A DNA stretch of 50,896 bases from Helicobacter sp. (GTDB lineage Bacteria > Campylobacterota > Campylobacteria > Campylobacterales > Helicobacteraceae), in the NCBI RefSeq assembly GCF_017502485.1, contig NZ_JAFVUX010000032.1, positions 1 to 50,896 on the forward strand, written 5' to 3'. Below the pieces are notes generated by a model. It saw only the letters and a list, made by a program, of their open reading frames with translations, did no database searches and was not told the origin of the DNA. Of the stretch, positions 43,589-50,896 are shown one piece after another. Made by a program: the position numbers and the translations under genes. Position 1 is the stretch's first letter. Every line of letters begins with the position of its first letter.

Positions 43589-46396
43589 CTAAAAATTAAA
43601 GTATAAAAATGCACTATAATCATTGCCACCGATATAGCACAGAGAAATGCTCAGCAAAATGGCGCAAAAAGTGGCGCTATAAACTCTTAATCGCAAATTG
43701 CTAGCGATTTCACAGCTATTGCGCAAAAATAGCGTAATCACAAAGCCAGCGGCTAAAAAAATCACCATAAAAATGGAGCTCTCAAACTTCACGACATTTG
43801 CAATCCACATCACACCAAATTCCACCCCCCACTCACTCAAAGCCCCAAATTTAGACTCTAAACTCTTTGGTAGCACCACCTCTCCACAAAACATCCCCTG
43901 TAATAAATTTATCGCCCCCTGCACATTCTCCGCCCTAAAAAACACCCAAGCAATATTGATAAAATTAAAAGTAAGAATCCAGCAAAGCAGGATATAGATT
44001 CTAGTTTGCATAAATCGCACATAAAGACTTGCAGAATCTAGCTTTTTATACATAAGCATATAGATTCTATGCACCATCATTGCCATCCCGTGCAAACTCC
44101 CCCATATCACAAAGCCCCACCCAGACCCGTGCCATACTCCGCTTAAAAACGCCACGATAAAAAGATTTCTTAAGGTGAGTAGATTGTTGAGTAGTGATTC
44201 TCTATAAGAGTGTGGTTGCTTAGATTCTAGTTTTGATGATTGTTTGCTCAAAGAGGCAACGCGTTTAATATTTTGATTACCCCCTAATGGGATATAAAGA
44301 TACTCTTTTAAAAACCTCCCCAAAGTGATATGCCATCTTCTCCAAAATGTAGCAATATTTAATGCCTTATAAGGTGAGTTAAAATTGATAGGTAAAACAA
44401 TGCCAAATAATAATCCCAATCCTATTGCCATATCGCAATATCCGCTAAAGTCAAAATAGAGCTGAAAGGTATAACTTAAGCTCACTGCCCAAGATTCTAA
44501 ACAATTTAAAACAGCTCCATTTTCTACCGCACTAAACCCAGTATTTGCCCATTTAGCAAAGCTATCAGCAATGACTACTTTTTTAAATAATCCTATGGAG
44601 AAGATAAATAAGCCTTTAGCGATATACTCCCAGTTTATGATATGGAGCGATTCAGCTTTTTTGGTGGATTCGGCTTTGCGTGATAAATCGGCGATTCTGC
44701 GCGATTGTCTGCGGTCATTACCATCTAGGCAACTCCCTTGCCAATCGCTTGAAAGCCCCGATTTCTCATCGCAAAACAAGGGATACCGCTCGGCGATAGC
44801 CGATGTTTCTTTAGAAATCCTAGAATCATTTGTTGGCTTATTCTTTGTTTGGGATTCTAGGATTGTAGATGAGAAAGCAGGGTTGCGTAGGCTTTTGCGC
44901 GGAGATAAGACTTGAGCGTCTATCGCACAAGCAAAAGACAAGCTCCCTGCTTTATCGCTACAAGCCGAATCCCTCCTGCTCATCTTATAAAATTGTGGCA
45001 TCATCTCTCTATGATGCACAATAGGTCCAGCAATGAGTTGAGGGAAGAAGGTGATAAATAAGCAATAATCTAAGAAATTGATATGTATGCTTTCTTGTAT
45101 TGGCTTTTGAGATTCTGCGTTAGCAGAATCTAATCCATTAGGCACGCCAAAGGCACACCGATTCTCGCCCGCTTCGTGGTGTTCGAAAGCGGATTGATGA
45201 TAGGCAGTAGTGCCCATCGCCGCTTGAGTACTAGAAGTGGAAATAGCGAGGCTCTCCCCTTGATTGTAAAAAAGAAAAGCGGTCGCTTTGCGCTTTTGGG
45301 CTAAGGGGAGTGGGGATAGGATAAACATTTTTTCTTTTGCGGTGGTTGTAGATAAAGTAGCTTGTGTTAGAGAATGCTGGCTTTGAGATTCTCGATGGTT
45401 TTCTACATTAGATTCTAATCTTTGAGTTTCTTCCCTCACTTTACTTTGTTTATAACAATCTACTAAAAACGCAATTTGCTGAAAGGTTACAAATGATAAG
45501 GCTAAGGGCAAAAGAATATGAGGCAAAGGGATAGTGAAGTCTAAATGTAAAAGCTTGCTAAAAAGATTAAAGTTTTCTAAGAAAAAGTCAGTATATTTAA
45601 AGACACCAAGTAGGCAGAGATTAAAGATAATACCAAGGGTTAGGAGTGTTTTAGCAGAGAGCTTTTGTGTTGTAAGCGATTCAGCTTGGCTTGGTTCCGG
45701 CGTTGGCTTTTTGCGATAAAGCAGGGAGTTTGTGTCTCCCTGCGGAGATAGACCACAAGTCTTATCTCCTTGCTCACCACTGCACAACTCTGCTTTCTCA
45801 TCAAAAATCCTGCCGCCTACGAGCTGGCTACAAAACACATTTTCTGTATTTTTCTCTACAATCTTAGAATCGCCTGTAATCTGCTTAGATTCTATGGCTT
45901 GTGTGGATTCTAGTGCAACTTGCTCGCGGTGGGATTTACTAAAGAAACTGCGGCTGCGCCTTGTTTTGGGCTTTTCACTCTCTGCTTGGGATTCTAGGCT
46001 TGTAGATGAGAAAGGCTTGCTTTGCGAACGCTCACAAGGGCGCATACTTGGCGTATGTAACTGCAGCGAGCGTGAAGCAATCAAGCCTTTATCGCTACAA
46101 GCCGAATCCTTACAGGATTCCCCCCCCCCCCCGTTACAATCTATTATTTGCTTTGCAAAGCTTCTTATAATACCTTGAGCTAAAAAATAATTAATAACAA
46201 TAGAGCCAAGTAATATGGGCAGATATATAAGCTTCCAATACGCATAGAAAAATAAGCTTGATAGAACTAAAAAGATTTTAGCAAGATTCATATATGTAGC
46301 AGAACCTTTTTTAACATTCAACGCCTTAAGGATATGAAACCCAGCCCACACAATAGGTAAAAAGCAAAAGATAAAGAGATAGGAGTTAAAGAGCAT
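43589..46396 (-). CDS. MBOAT O-acyltransferase (AlgI/PatA-like) with three large insertions
   Basis: Membrane-bound O-acyltransferase, likely passing acyl groups across the inner membrane to a surface glycan with the SGNH protein. The core is standard: MLFNSYLFIFCFLP, LGVFKYTDFFLENFN, SFVTFQQIAFLVDCYK, FITFFPQLIAGPIVHH, LYFDFSGYCDMAIGLG, WRRWHITLGRFLKEYLYIPLGG (split; His689) and GVWHGSGW (His756). At 935 residues it is about 400 longer than usual. Hydrophilic, low-complexity insertions lie at about residues 88-244, 318-438 and 473-585, all between membrane segments. The first and third contain palindromic DNA elements. Codons 89-93 are a 13-G tract, so a 1-base slip would truncate the protein near residue 90. 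The frame shown is ON. It lies 23 bp after manC. Confidence 0.9.
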   Translation of the reverse strand: MLFNSYLFIFCFLPIVWAGFHILKALNVKKGSATYMNLAKIFLVLSSLFFYAYWKLIYLPILLGSIVINYFLAQGIIRSFAKQIIDCNGGGGESCKDSACSDKGLIASRSLQLHTPSMRPCERSQSKPFSSTSLESQAESEKPKTRRSRSFFSKSHREQVALESTQAIESKQITGDSKIVEKNTENVFCSQLVGGRIFDEKAELCSGEQGDKTCGLSPQGDTNSLLYRKKPTPEPSQAESLTTQKLSAKTLLTLGIIFNLCLLGVFKYTDFFLENFNLFSKLLHLDFTIPLPHILLPLALSFVTFQQIAFLVDCYKQSKVREETQRLESNVENHRESQSQHSLTQATLSTTTAKEKMFILSPLPLAQKRKATAFLFYNQGESLAISTSSTQAAMGTTAYHQSAFEHHEAGENRCAFGVPNGLDSANAESQKPIQESIHINFLDYCLFITFFPQLIAGPIVHHREMMPQFYKMSRRDSACSDKAGSLSFACAIDAQVLSPRKSLRNPAFSSTILESQTKNKPTNDSRISKETSAIAERYPLFCDEKSGLSSDWQGSCLDGNDRRQSRRIADLSRKAESTKKAESLHIINWEYIAKGLFIFSIGLFKKVVIADSFAKWANTGFSAVENGAVLNCLESWAVSLSYTFQLYFDFSGYCDMAIGLGLLFGIVLPINFNSPYKALNIATFWRRWHITLGRFLKEYLYIPLGGNQNIKRVASLSKQSSKLESKQPHSYRESLLNNLLTLRNLFIVAFLSGVWHGSGWGFVIWGSLHGMAMMVHRIYMLMYKKLDSASLYVRFMQTRIYILLCWILTFNFINIAWVFFRAENVQGAINLLQGMFCGEVVLPKSLESKFGALSEWGVEFGVMWIANVVKFESSIFMVIFLAAGFVITLFLRNSCEIASNLRLRVYSATFCAILLSISLCYIGGNDYSAFLYFNF
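44666..44775 (+). repeat. Palindromic element copy 4 (inside MBOAT gene)
   Basis: Begins GGATTCGGCTTTGCG-TGATAAATCGG. Near its end comes CCGATTTCTCATCGC (44758-44772), whose reverse complement GCGATGAGAAATCGG matches the left arm with the inner stem AAATCGG. Same plan as the other copies but opposite orientation to copies 1 and 2. Codes for part of residues 541-577 in frame. Confidence 0.7.
44852..44972 (+). repeat. Palindromic element copy 2, 121 bp (inside MBOAT gene)
   Basis: Left end GGATTCTAGGATTGTAG then ATGAGAAAGCAGGG. Right end, reverse complemented, is GGATTCGGCTTGTAGCGAT then AAAGCAGGG. Outer ends match copy 1 almost fully, while the inner stem (GCAGGG/CCCTGC) differs but still pairs. 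Inner part has another inverted repeat (GCTTTTGC/GCAAAAG). Confidence 0.85.
45111..45130 (+). repeat. Perfect hairpin in second MBOAT insertion
   Basis: GATTCTGC-GTTA-GCAGAATC, an 8-bp perfect stem with 4-nt loop, inside the coding region for the second insertion. Followed by TAATCC. It shares the GATTC/GAATC end style of the palindromic elements but not their inner sequence. Confidence 0.6.
45252..45310 (+). repeat. Long nested inverted repeat in second MBOAT insertion
   Basis: Outer arms CTCTCCCCTT (45252-45261) and AAGGGGAG (45303-45310); inner arms AAAAGCG (45275-45281) and CGCTTTT (45291-45297). It is a different palindrome family from copies 1-4. Confidence 0.6.
45680..45810 (+). repeat. 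Palindromic element copy 3, degenerate (inside MBOAT gene)
   Basis: Core arms are GCGATAAAGCAG (45713-45724) and CTGCTTTCTCATC (45790-45802), followed by AAAAATCC. Orientation as copy 4. The left flank GCGATTCAGCTT (from about 45675) is shared with the left flank of copy 4 (from about 44647). An extra hairpin GCAGGGAG...CTCCCTGC lies inside the left part. Confidence 0.65.
45989..46109 (+). repeat. Palindromic element copy 1, 121 bp (inside MBOAT gene)
   Basis: Left end GGATTCTAGGCTTGTAG then ATGAGAAAGGCTTG; right end reversed is GGATTCGGCTTGTAGCGAT then AAAGGCTTG. Inner arms GAACGCTC and GAGCGTGA and a central CATAC...GTATG stem make nearly the whole unit self-complementary. Same length as copy 2. 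The 13-C tract starts 11 bp beyond it, and GAATCC-TTACA-GGATTC forms a further hairpin up to the tract. Confidence 0.85.
46120..46132 (+). repeat. 13-bp homopolymer C tract (G on the coding strand), phase-variation site
   Basis: Thirteen C on the plus strand, read as GGG GGG GGG GGG G on the MBOAT coding strand at codons 89-93. Tracts of this length slip often in Helicobacter and Campylobacter surface genes. With 13 the frame stays open to the end of the gene. Confidence 0.85.
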
Positions 46397-46419
46397 TGGA
46401 GTCCTTTGAGGCGAGTGAT

Positions 46420-47850
46420 TTAGCTGCGAGCATAGTCATCTGCTAGGCGCACTATGTCATCTTCGCCAAGGTATTCGCCCATCTGCACTTCTATGACTAC
46501 AAGGGGGATTTTGCCAGGGTTTTCTAGCCTGTGGGACTGCCCCATAGGAATATAGGTGGATTGGTTGGTTTGTAGAAATATCTCTTTCTCTCCTATTTGC
46601 ACAAGCGCACTACCATTTACTATGATCCAATGCTCGTTACGATGAAAGTGCTTCTGTAAGCTTAGGCGGGATTTTGGCTTGACAATGATTTGCTTGATTT
46701 TATAAAAGCTAGATTCTAGGAGGATTGTGTAGCTCCCCCACGGACGATATGTCGTGCGGTGTGTGCGCGCAAGCTCCGGGTAAGTCTCGCGCAAAAGTGG
46801 TAGTACTTCTTTGATACGCGCAGATTCTCCCATTTTGCTAACAAGCAAGCAATCATCACTATCAACAATGATCATATCCTCTATCCCCACGCCTACAACA
46901 GGACGAGATGATAGGATAAAGTTGTTGCTTGAATCTTTAGCGATGAAGTGAGTATTTGTAGCGTTGCTATGCTCATCACTTGGATATTCTTCGCGCAAGG
47001 ATTCAAAGCTCCCAACATCGCTCCAATGCAACTGACTTGTGATACAAGCGATATTATCTGCCTTTTCCATTAGAGCATAGTCGATACTCTCTTCTCGAAG
47101 CTTTTCGCTTAGCTCTCTATCTAAACGCAGGCATTCTTGCTCATCGATACGCTGGCTTTGACTTTGGATAAAGATCTCTTCACAAAGAGTATAGATGTCA
47201 TTGGCGTGGCGTTTAAGTCCATCAAGTAGCACGCTGGCTTTGAAGCAAAACATACCGCTATTCCAAAAATACTCCCCAGAATCCACATACCCCTGTGCGA
47301 CTTTAGATTCTGGCTTTTCATAAAAGCCTAGGACCTTTTGCGTAAGCTTATCGACTCGTATGTAGCCATAGCCAGTGTGTGGGCTTGTAGGAGTTATGCC
47401 AAAAGTTACGATTTGATTATTTGCCGCGTGGACTAGAGCCTGCTCTATGCAGGACTTATAATTATCCTTAGCGATTAGATGATCGCTTGGCAGTGCTAGG
47501 ATAATCTCATCGTTTCCATAGTGCTTTTGCGTATGCAAGGCAGCTATAGCTAAGGCTGGGGCAGTGTTTTTCCCATAGGATTCTAAGATATAGTGGTCAA
47601 TTTGTACACCTAAATCTTGGGCTTGATCTTTAGCGAGAAAGTAGAGTGATTCATTGGTGATTATTTGGAGCTTTATAGTAGTGCCCGCTATCTGTCCTAA
47701 TGCGATATTGCGCGCTAGCGTCTCTTGAAAAAGAGAGGTGGAATACTTGGCGGTCTTTGGAAGAATGTGGGCAAACTGCTTGGGCAAAAGCTCTCTAGAG
47801 AGTGGAAAAAGCCTTGTGCCAGAGCCACCGCATAAAATACTAATAACCAT
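46420..47850 (-). CDS. manC: Mannose-1-phosphate guanylyltransferase / mannose-6-phosphate isomerase
   Basis: Two-domain enzyme that makes mannose 1-phosphate into GDP-mannose and has a type II phosphomannose isomerase end, feeding GDP-mannose (and GDP-fucose) to surface glycans. The 476-residue product starts with the nucleotide site ILCGGSGTRLFPLSRELLPK and has FGITPTSPHTGYGYI and the FYEKPE block. The C-terminal cupin has RPWGSYTILLE, KSRLSLQKHFHRNEHW and EIQMGEYLGEDDIVR-like segments. Same strand as MBOAT, with 23 bp between them, so they form one operon. H. pylori has a similar protein (HP0043). Confidence 0.95.
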   Translation of the reverse strand: MVISILCGGSGTRLFPLSRELLPKQFAHILPKTAKYSTSLFQETLARNIALGQIAGTTIKLQIITNESLYFLAKDQAQDLGVQIDHYILESYGKNTAPALAIAALHTQKHYGNDEIILALPSDHLIAKDNYKSCIEQALVHAANNQIVTFGITPTSPHTGYGYIRVDKLTQKVLGFYEKPESKVAQGYVDSGEYFWNSGMFCFKASVLLDGLKRHANDIYTLCEEIFIQSQSQRIDEQECLRLDRELSEKLREESIDYALMEKADNIACITSQLHWSDVGSFESLREEYPSDEHSNATNTHFIAKDSSNNFILSSRPVVGVGIEDMIIVDSDDCLLVSKMGESARIKEVLPLLRETYPELARTHRTTYRPWGSYTILLESSFYKIKQIIVKPKSRLSLQKHFHRNEHWIIVNGSALVQIGEKEIFLQTNQSTYIPMGQSHRLENPGKIPLVVIEVQMGEYLGEDDIVRLADDYARS

Positions 47851-47931
47851 AACTCTACTCCAAAAAATAACGCGAATTATAGCAAAGGTTTGTAGGAAAA
47901 AGCAGGGCTCAAAGCTTAAGCCCTTGCAGAT

Positions 47932-49137
47932 TTAGTAAGAGAATTTAGCAAATACTTTTAGTGCATTGTCGCTGAAGTTTGAGCTACTACCTGTGATGTT
48001 GTTTTTGATATAAGCATAGCCTGCACCAAGGTCAAGCCCCATATTTCTCTGCTGCCACACATGGAAGTTAGACATAATAGAATACTCTTGGTATGTCCCA
48101 AACGCTGCCATCGCATCAAGTCGCACCCATTTGAAGTCAAATCCGCCAAAAACATAGCCGTAAAATGAACCATTAGCAAAATATGGCGCGATATTACTAG
48201 CATTTGAGCCAGCAAAGCTTCTGCCATAGAATTTAGAAGAATCACTAAGCGCATAAATATAGCTTTGCGGTCCACCTAGCACACCCACAATACCTGCACC
48301 AAAGAGAAACTGCTTCTTATAGCGGAAAGACTGATCCCCCCACACAAGCCCAGAAATAGAATCGTTTGGACGATCCCAGTATTGGAACATTCCTTGCAGT
48401 ACTGTTGTCCCTTCTAAGCCCTTAAAATCAAAGGCATAGCCAGCTTTCAAACCACCTTGTAAAAGTAGCTTATTGTCCATACCAGCTTGACTATGGAAAA
48501 GCGCAAAAGGCTTAAGCAAAAAGCCCTTATAAGTAAAATCCACACCTGCAGCGACTAGCTCGCCTTTACCAAAGAGAGAGTTTTTGCTTGTACCATTCAT
48601 ATAGGCAGTTAGACTTGAAAGATCAGCTGCGATTCTATCGCCTTGTAGGTAGTTGTGCTGCTTACTATTGTAGAGATAAGAGTTTGCATAAGTAAGCCAA
48701 TAGATCATTTTATCTTCATAGGTTGTAAAGCGCAGTGAAAGCCCTTGCACATTGCCTTGTATCCAATCAAACTTCATAAAGTCGTTTTTAAATCGCCCGG
48801 CATAGAAAGAAATTAGGCGGTTTTTATACCCGATGTAGGCTTCTGACGCATCACCAGCACTTCCATAAGGCTGTGCCTTGCTCTCACTATCATAGGGTGT
48901 CCAAGCACCAATTGCCCCAAGCCCCCAACGAAAGCCATTTGTCAGTGAGAAATCTGCTCCGGCATTTGCCAGCACACCAGCAAAATGCTCACTACTACCG
49001 CCAAAATCAATTGAGCCTAGTGAGCCCAACCTACCATAAGTGCTCACATTAATATCCACCGCATTTGCAGCACTAAAAGCTAATAGCGATCCAAGTGCCG
49101 CGCTACCAAATCCTTTAAAACCTACGCAAGTCTTCAT
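47932..49137 (-). CDS. Porin-like outer-membrane family protein (Hof-like)
   Basis: A 401-residue protein with a signal peptide (GFGSAALGSLLAFSAANA, cleaved before VDINV) and repeated amphipathic strands, ending in an aromatic residue (VFAKFSY). The start VDINVSTYGRLGSLG and the YIGYKNRLISFYAGRF segment are typical of the Opr-like/Hof outer-membrane family of Helicobacter. A -10-like element and AAAGGAC precede it. It may be a channel; substrate unknown. Confidence 0.85.
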   Translation of the reverse strand: MKTCVGFKGFGSAALGSLLAFSAANAVDINVSTYGRLGSLGSIDFGGSSEHFAGVLANAGADFSLTNGFRWGLGAIGAWTPYDSESKAQPYGSAGDASEAYIGYKNRLISFYAGRFKNDFMKFDWIQGNVQGLSLRFTTYEDKMIYWLTYANSYLYNSKQHNYLQGDRIAADLSSLTAYMNGTSKNSLFGKGELVAAGVDFTYKGFLLKPFALFHSQAGMDNKLLLQGGLKAGYAFDFKGLEGTTVLQGMFQYWDRPNDSISGLVWGDQSFRYKKQFLFGAGIVGVLGGPQSYIYALSDSSKFYGRSFAGSNASNIAPYFANGSFYGYVFGGFDFKWVRLDAMAAFGTYQEYSIMSNFHVWQQRNMGLDLGAGYAYIKNNITGSSSNFSDNALKVFAKFSY

Positions 49138-49168
49138 TGTAAGTCCTTTTTGTTAAAATTAAGTGGGA

Positions 49169-49174
49169 ATTGTA
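49169..49174 (-). promoter_or_regulatory. -10-like promoter for the porin gene
   Basis: Reads TACAAT on the minus strand after an A/T-rich stretch, about 32 nt before the ATG at 49137. Predicted only. Confidence 0.35.
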
Positions 49175-49201
49175 GCTAAAATTTTCTTAAAGTAATCGCC
49201 A

Positions 49202-50896
49202 CTAATTTTGCGGTAGCTCATAGACATAGAAATGCACGGGTAGATTCCAAATATTGCCAGAAAAGACAAGAATACTAGAGTCTTTTACTAGCGCATATTT
49301 CATCAATGTTTTTAAACCCACAAAGCCTAGATTAAGCCCAGAATCTGCGTGGTATATGCGCTTATAGGTAGAATCTAAATGCGCGATATAATCACTATTG
49401 ACAAAATTGCTACTATAAGGTGTTAGGATTAGGTATTGCGCAGTTTTAGATTCTATCGTGCTAGAATCTAAGCCACCAGAATCCTGCTCGCTAGACTTGC
49501 GCAATGGATTATATCTATCTCTATCTGGGATAATACTTGCTTGCACCCCAGAGAATCTAAGCCACTGCTCAAAGCTATAGCACACTTCGCCTTTTTCTAT
49601 CAATGAGCAATCTACACCATCGAGCTTTATAGTAATGGGCTGATTTTGACTAGAAAAAAATGCTAGGCTAGATTGGAGATTCTGCCCAGAAGCTTTGTAG
49701 TGGGCAATTGTATGAGCAGAGTAAAAAAGTGAGTTACTCACAAAAATACCCACACACAACACAATAGCCACCACAAAAACCTTGCACATAAAGCCGCGCA
49801 AATGCGTCCATAAAGCAGGGATAGTACTTAATGCCACAAGCCCAAAGATATAACCCGGAAGCGGATAATGCGCACTAGAAATGTTAAGCACCAAATACGC
49901 ACCGATAAATGCCATACACGCACAAAGACTAGAATCTAAAATAGGGATAAATAGTACGCTTTTAGGGCTTACTTTATAAGTGCGCACAACCACAAACACA
50001 CGATAGAAAAACAGCAAAGGCACAAGTACAAACAAAAACGGCTCATTCATAATGTAGGTGAAGAGATTTTTAACAAATACGATAAGTGGATTATGCAATG
50101 TGTCGCCATATCTGCCAGAAGTCGTTTTCTGCGCGATGACAAAGATATAGTAAGCAAGCACCCACACTACACAAGCACACAATAGCAATACATCAAAGAC
50201 TACAAGCTTACGATTTGGCAAGGCATAATGATTAGCATAACGCTTGTTGGTAAAAGTTAGTAGCAAGTGCATAAAGGCAAATCCGCCAATTAATATGAAA
50301 CAAGTTTCTTTATAAAAGCAAGCAATCATCGCGCTAAGTGCGCCTATAATGAGCACAATCACACTTAGTGCGCCCCTATTGTTTGCGACAAATGCGTAGC
50401 TTGCAAGCATAATGCTTAGGAACACAAACTCCATTCTCTCAGGCACAAAAAGCCGAAACCACGAGCCGCAAAATGCTGGAGTAAGGATAAACAATGCAGT
50501 CAATATATAGGCAGTTGTTTTAGGGTTTTTGGTATGTGGGGCAATGATGGGCAGCAATGTGGCTAGAGCATAGCTAAGGCACAATCCCACCACTAGCACA
50601 CACAATGCGTTAAAACCATAAAACACAGAGGCAGAAGCACCAAAGATCGCGCTTAAGACATTGAGATCCTGCCCATTTAATGGGAAAAATCTGCCAATTT
50701 CTGGGATAATATGGTGAGTTAGCGGGATATTTTGCCCGATGAGTAGATACTTTGTAAGCGTGTGGTCATCAATAACCGCCAACGCACTACCATAAGATAC
50801 AATAAAAGCATAGCAGCATAAAAAAGCAAAAAAGACAAAAAAGCTAGCAAGAGATGAAGGAGATGAGACAAGGCTAGATTCTAGCTTCCCCCCCCC
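49202..50896 (-). CDS. Multi-span membrane protein, GT-C-like; 5' end outside window
   Basis: A polytopic protein with about eleven hydrophobic segments and a C-terminal soluble domain (about the last 170 residues of the ORF). This resembles GT-C membrane glycosyltransferases or related glycan proteins, with no firm family match. The shortest start would be a TTG at 50782, but the same frame has no stop through 50896. It adds a further helix (SFFVFFAFLCCYAFIVSYG) and ends in at least three Gly codons from a G tract at the window edge. So the true start probably lies outside, before the tract, and expression may be phase-variable. It is next to the porin gene and on the strand of manC and MBOAT. 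Confidence 0.65.
   Translation of the reverse strand, partial: GGGKLESSLVSSPSSLASFFVFFAFLCCYAFIVSYGSALAVIDDHTLTKYLLIGQNIPLTHHIIPEIGRFFPLNGQDLNVLSAIFGASASVFYGFNALCVLVVGLCLSYALATLLPIIAPHTKNPKTTAYILTALFILTPAFCGSWFRLFVPERMEFVFLSIMLASYAFVANNRGALSVIVLIIGALSAMIACFYKETCFILIGGFAFMHLLLTFTNKRYANHYALPNRKLVVFDVLLLCACVVWVLAYYIFVIAQKTTSGRYGDTLHNPLIVFVKNLFTYIMNEPFLFVLVPLLFFYRVFVVVRTYKVSPKSVLFIPILDSSLCACMAFIGAYLVLNISSAHYPLPGYIFGLVALSTIPALWTHLRGFMCKVFVVAIVLCVGIFVSNSLFYSAHTIAHYKASGQNLQSSLAFFSSQNQPITIKLDGVDCSLIEKGEVCYSFEQWLRFSGVQASIIPDRDRYNPLRKSSEQDSGGLDSSTIESKTAQYLILTPYSSNFVNSDYIAHLDSTYKRIYHADSGLNLGFVGLKTLMKYALVKDSSILVFSGNIWNLPVHFYVYELPQN
50888..50896 (+). repeat. C tract at window edge (G on coding strand), at least 9 bp
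   Basis: Nine C up to the last base; the full length is unknown. It lies in the open frame of the membrane protein at 49202-50896. An assembly could have broken at this tract. It follows the word CTAGATTCTAG at 50874-50884. Confidence 0.7.

Noticed and set aside
45732-46178. Open plus-strand frame of 148 codons across the MBOAT insertion
   Set aside because: It is antisense to the MBOAT frame and made of the palindromic repeats; no ribosome site or family likeness. Used only as a sign that the elements avoid stops on both strands.
1-50896. CRISPR arrays, insertion sequences, tRNA and rRNA genes
   Set aside because: No evenly spaced direct repeats, transposase frames or cloverleaf-like sequences were noticed by eye. 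A tRNAscan or IS search could still find something small.

Overview
This window comes from a Helicobacter (Campylobacterota). It is probably not H. pylori: many gene blocks follow the H. pylori order as I remember it, but hisA is present and base composition looks somewhat less AT-rich. No tRNA, rRNA, CRISPR array or insertion sequence was seen. The species cannot be fixed from the sequence alone.

Layout. 1-504 is the 3' end of uvrB. 611-4908 (minus) holds a beta-carbonic anhydrase, a small exported protein, kdsA, ribH and nusB, preceded by a PDZ protein. 5086-8195 (plus) holds an unusual OB-like/coiled-coil/receiver-like protein, ispA and surE. 8246-11799 (minus) holds a lipoprotein, comEC and dnaB. 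11953-31769 is a long plus-strand run: an agmatine deiminase-family gene, hypF, pepF, several poorly known genes, glyQ, a Nif3-like gene, the HP0958-type zinc-ribbon gene, waaA, an RluA-type synthase, a GHKL-like/STAS-like pair, lgt, a fused MdtJ-MdtI-like transporter, cutA, ffh, rpsP, khpA, rimM, trmD and rplS. A 439-bp gap with probable gene debris follows. 32209-39432 (minus) holds leuA, pssA, a phosphatidylserine decarboxylase-like paralogue, ftsH, prmA, cheY and hisA. 39533-41708 (plus) holds an orphan type I methyltransferase fused to a specificity-like region, and a hexapeptide acyltransferase. 41730-50896 (minus) is a cell-surface region: an outer-membrane protein, an SGNH-like protein, an MBOAT O-acyltransferase, manC, a porin-like outer-membrane protein and a multi-span membrane protein that runs off the window.

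The most unusual region is the MBOAT gene (43589-46396). Its transmembrane core looks normal, but three loops are swollen by about 390 residues in total. Two of these insertions contain four copies of a palindromic DNA element. The two best copies are both 121 bp, in the same orientation, and their inner stem arms differ in sequence while staying complementary. This resembles in-frame palindromic elements such as those of Rickettsia. The same gene has a 13-G tract at codons 89-93, so it is probably phase-variable. A second G tract lies in the last reading frame at the window edge.

Other points of interest: a protein that looks like a methylmenaquinol:fumarate reductase B/E fusion that has lost its Fe-S ligands; a one-chain MdtJ-MdtI fusion with an extra helix; a degenerate phosphatidylserine decarboxylase beside pssA; and the 11-bp palindrome CTAGAWTCTAG, found at least eight times in 51 kb where about 0.02-0.1 copies would be expected by chance.
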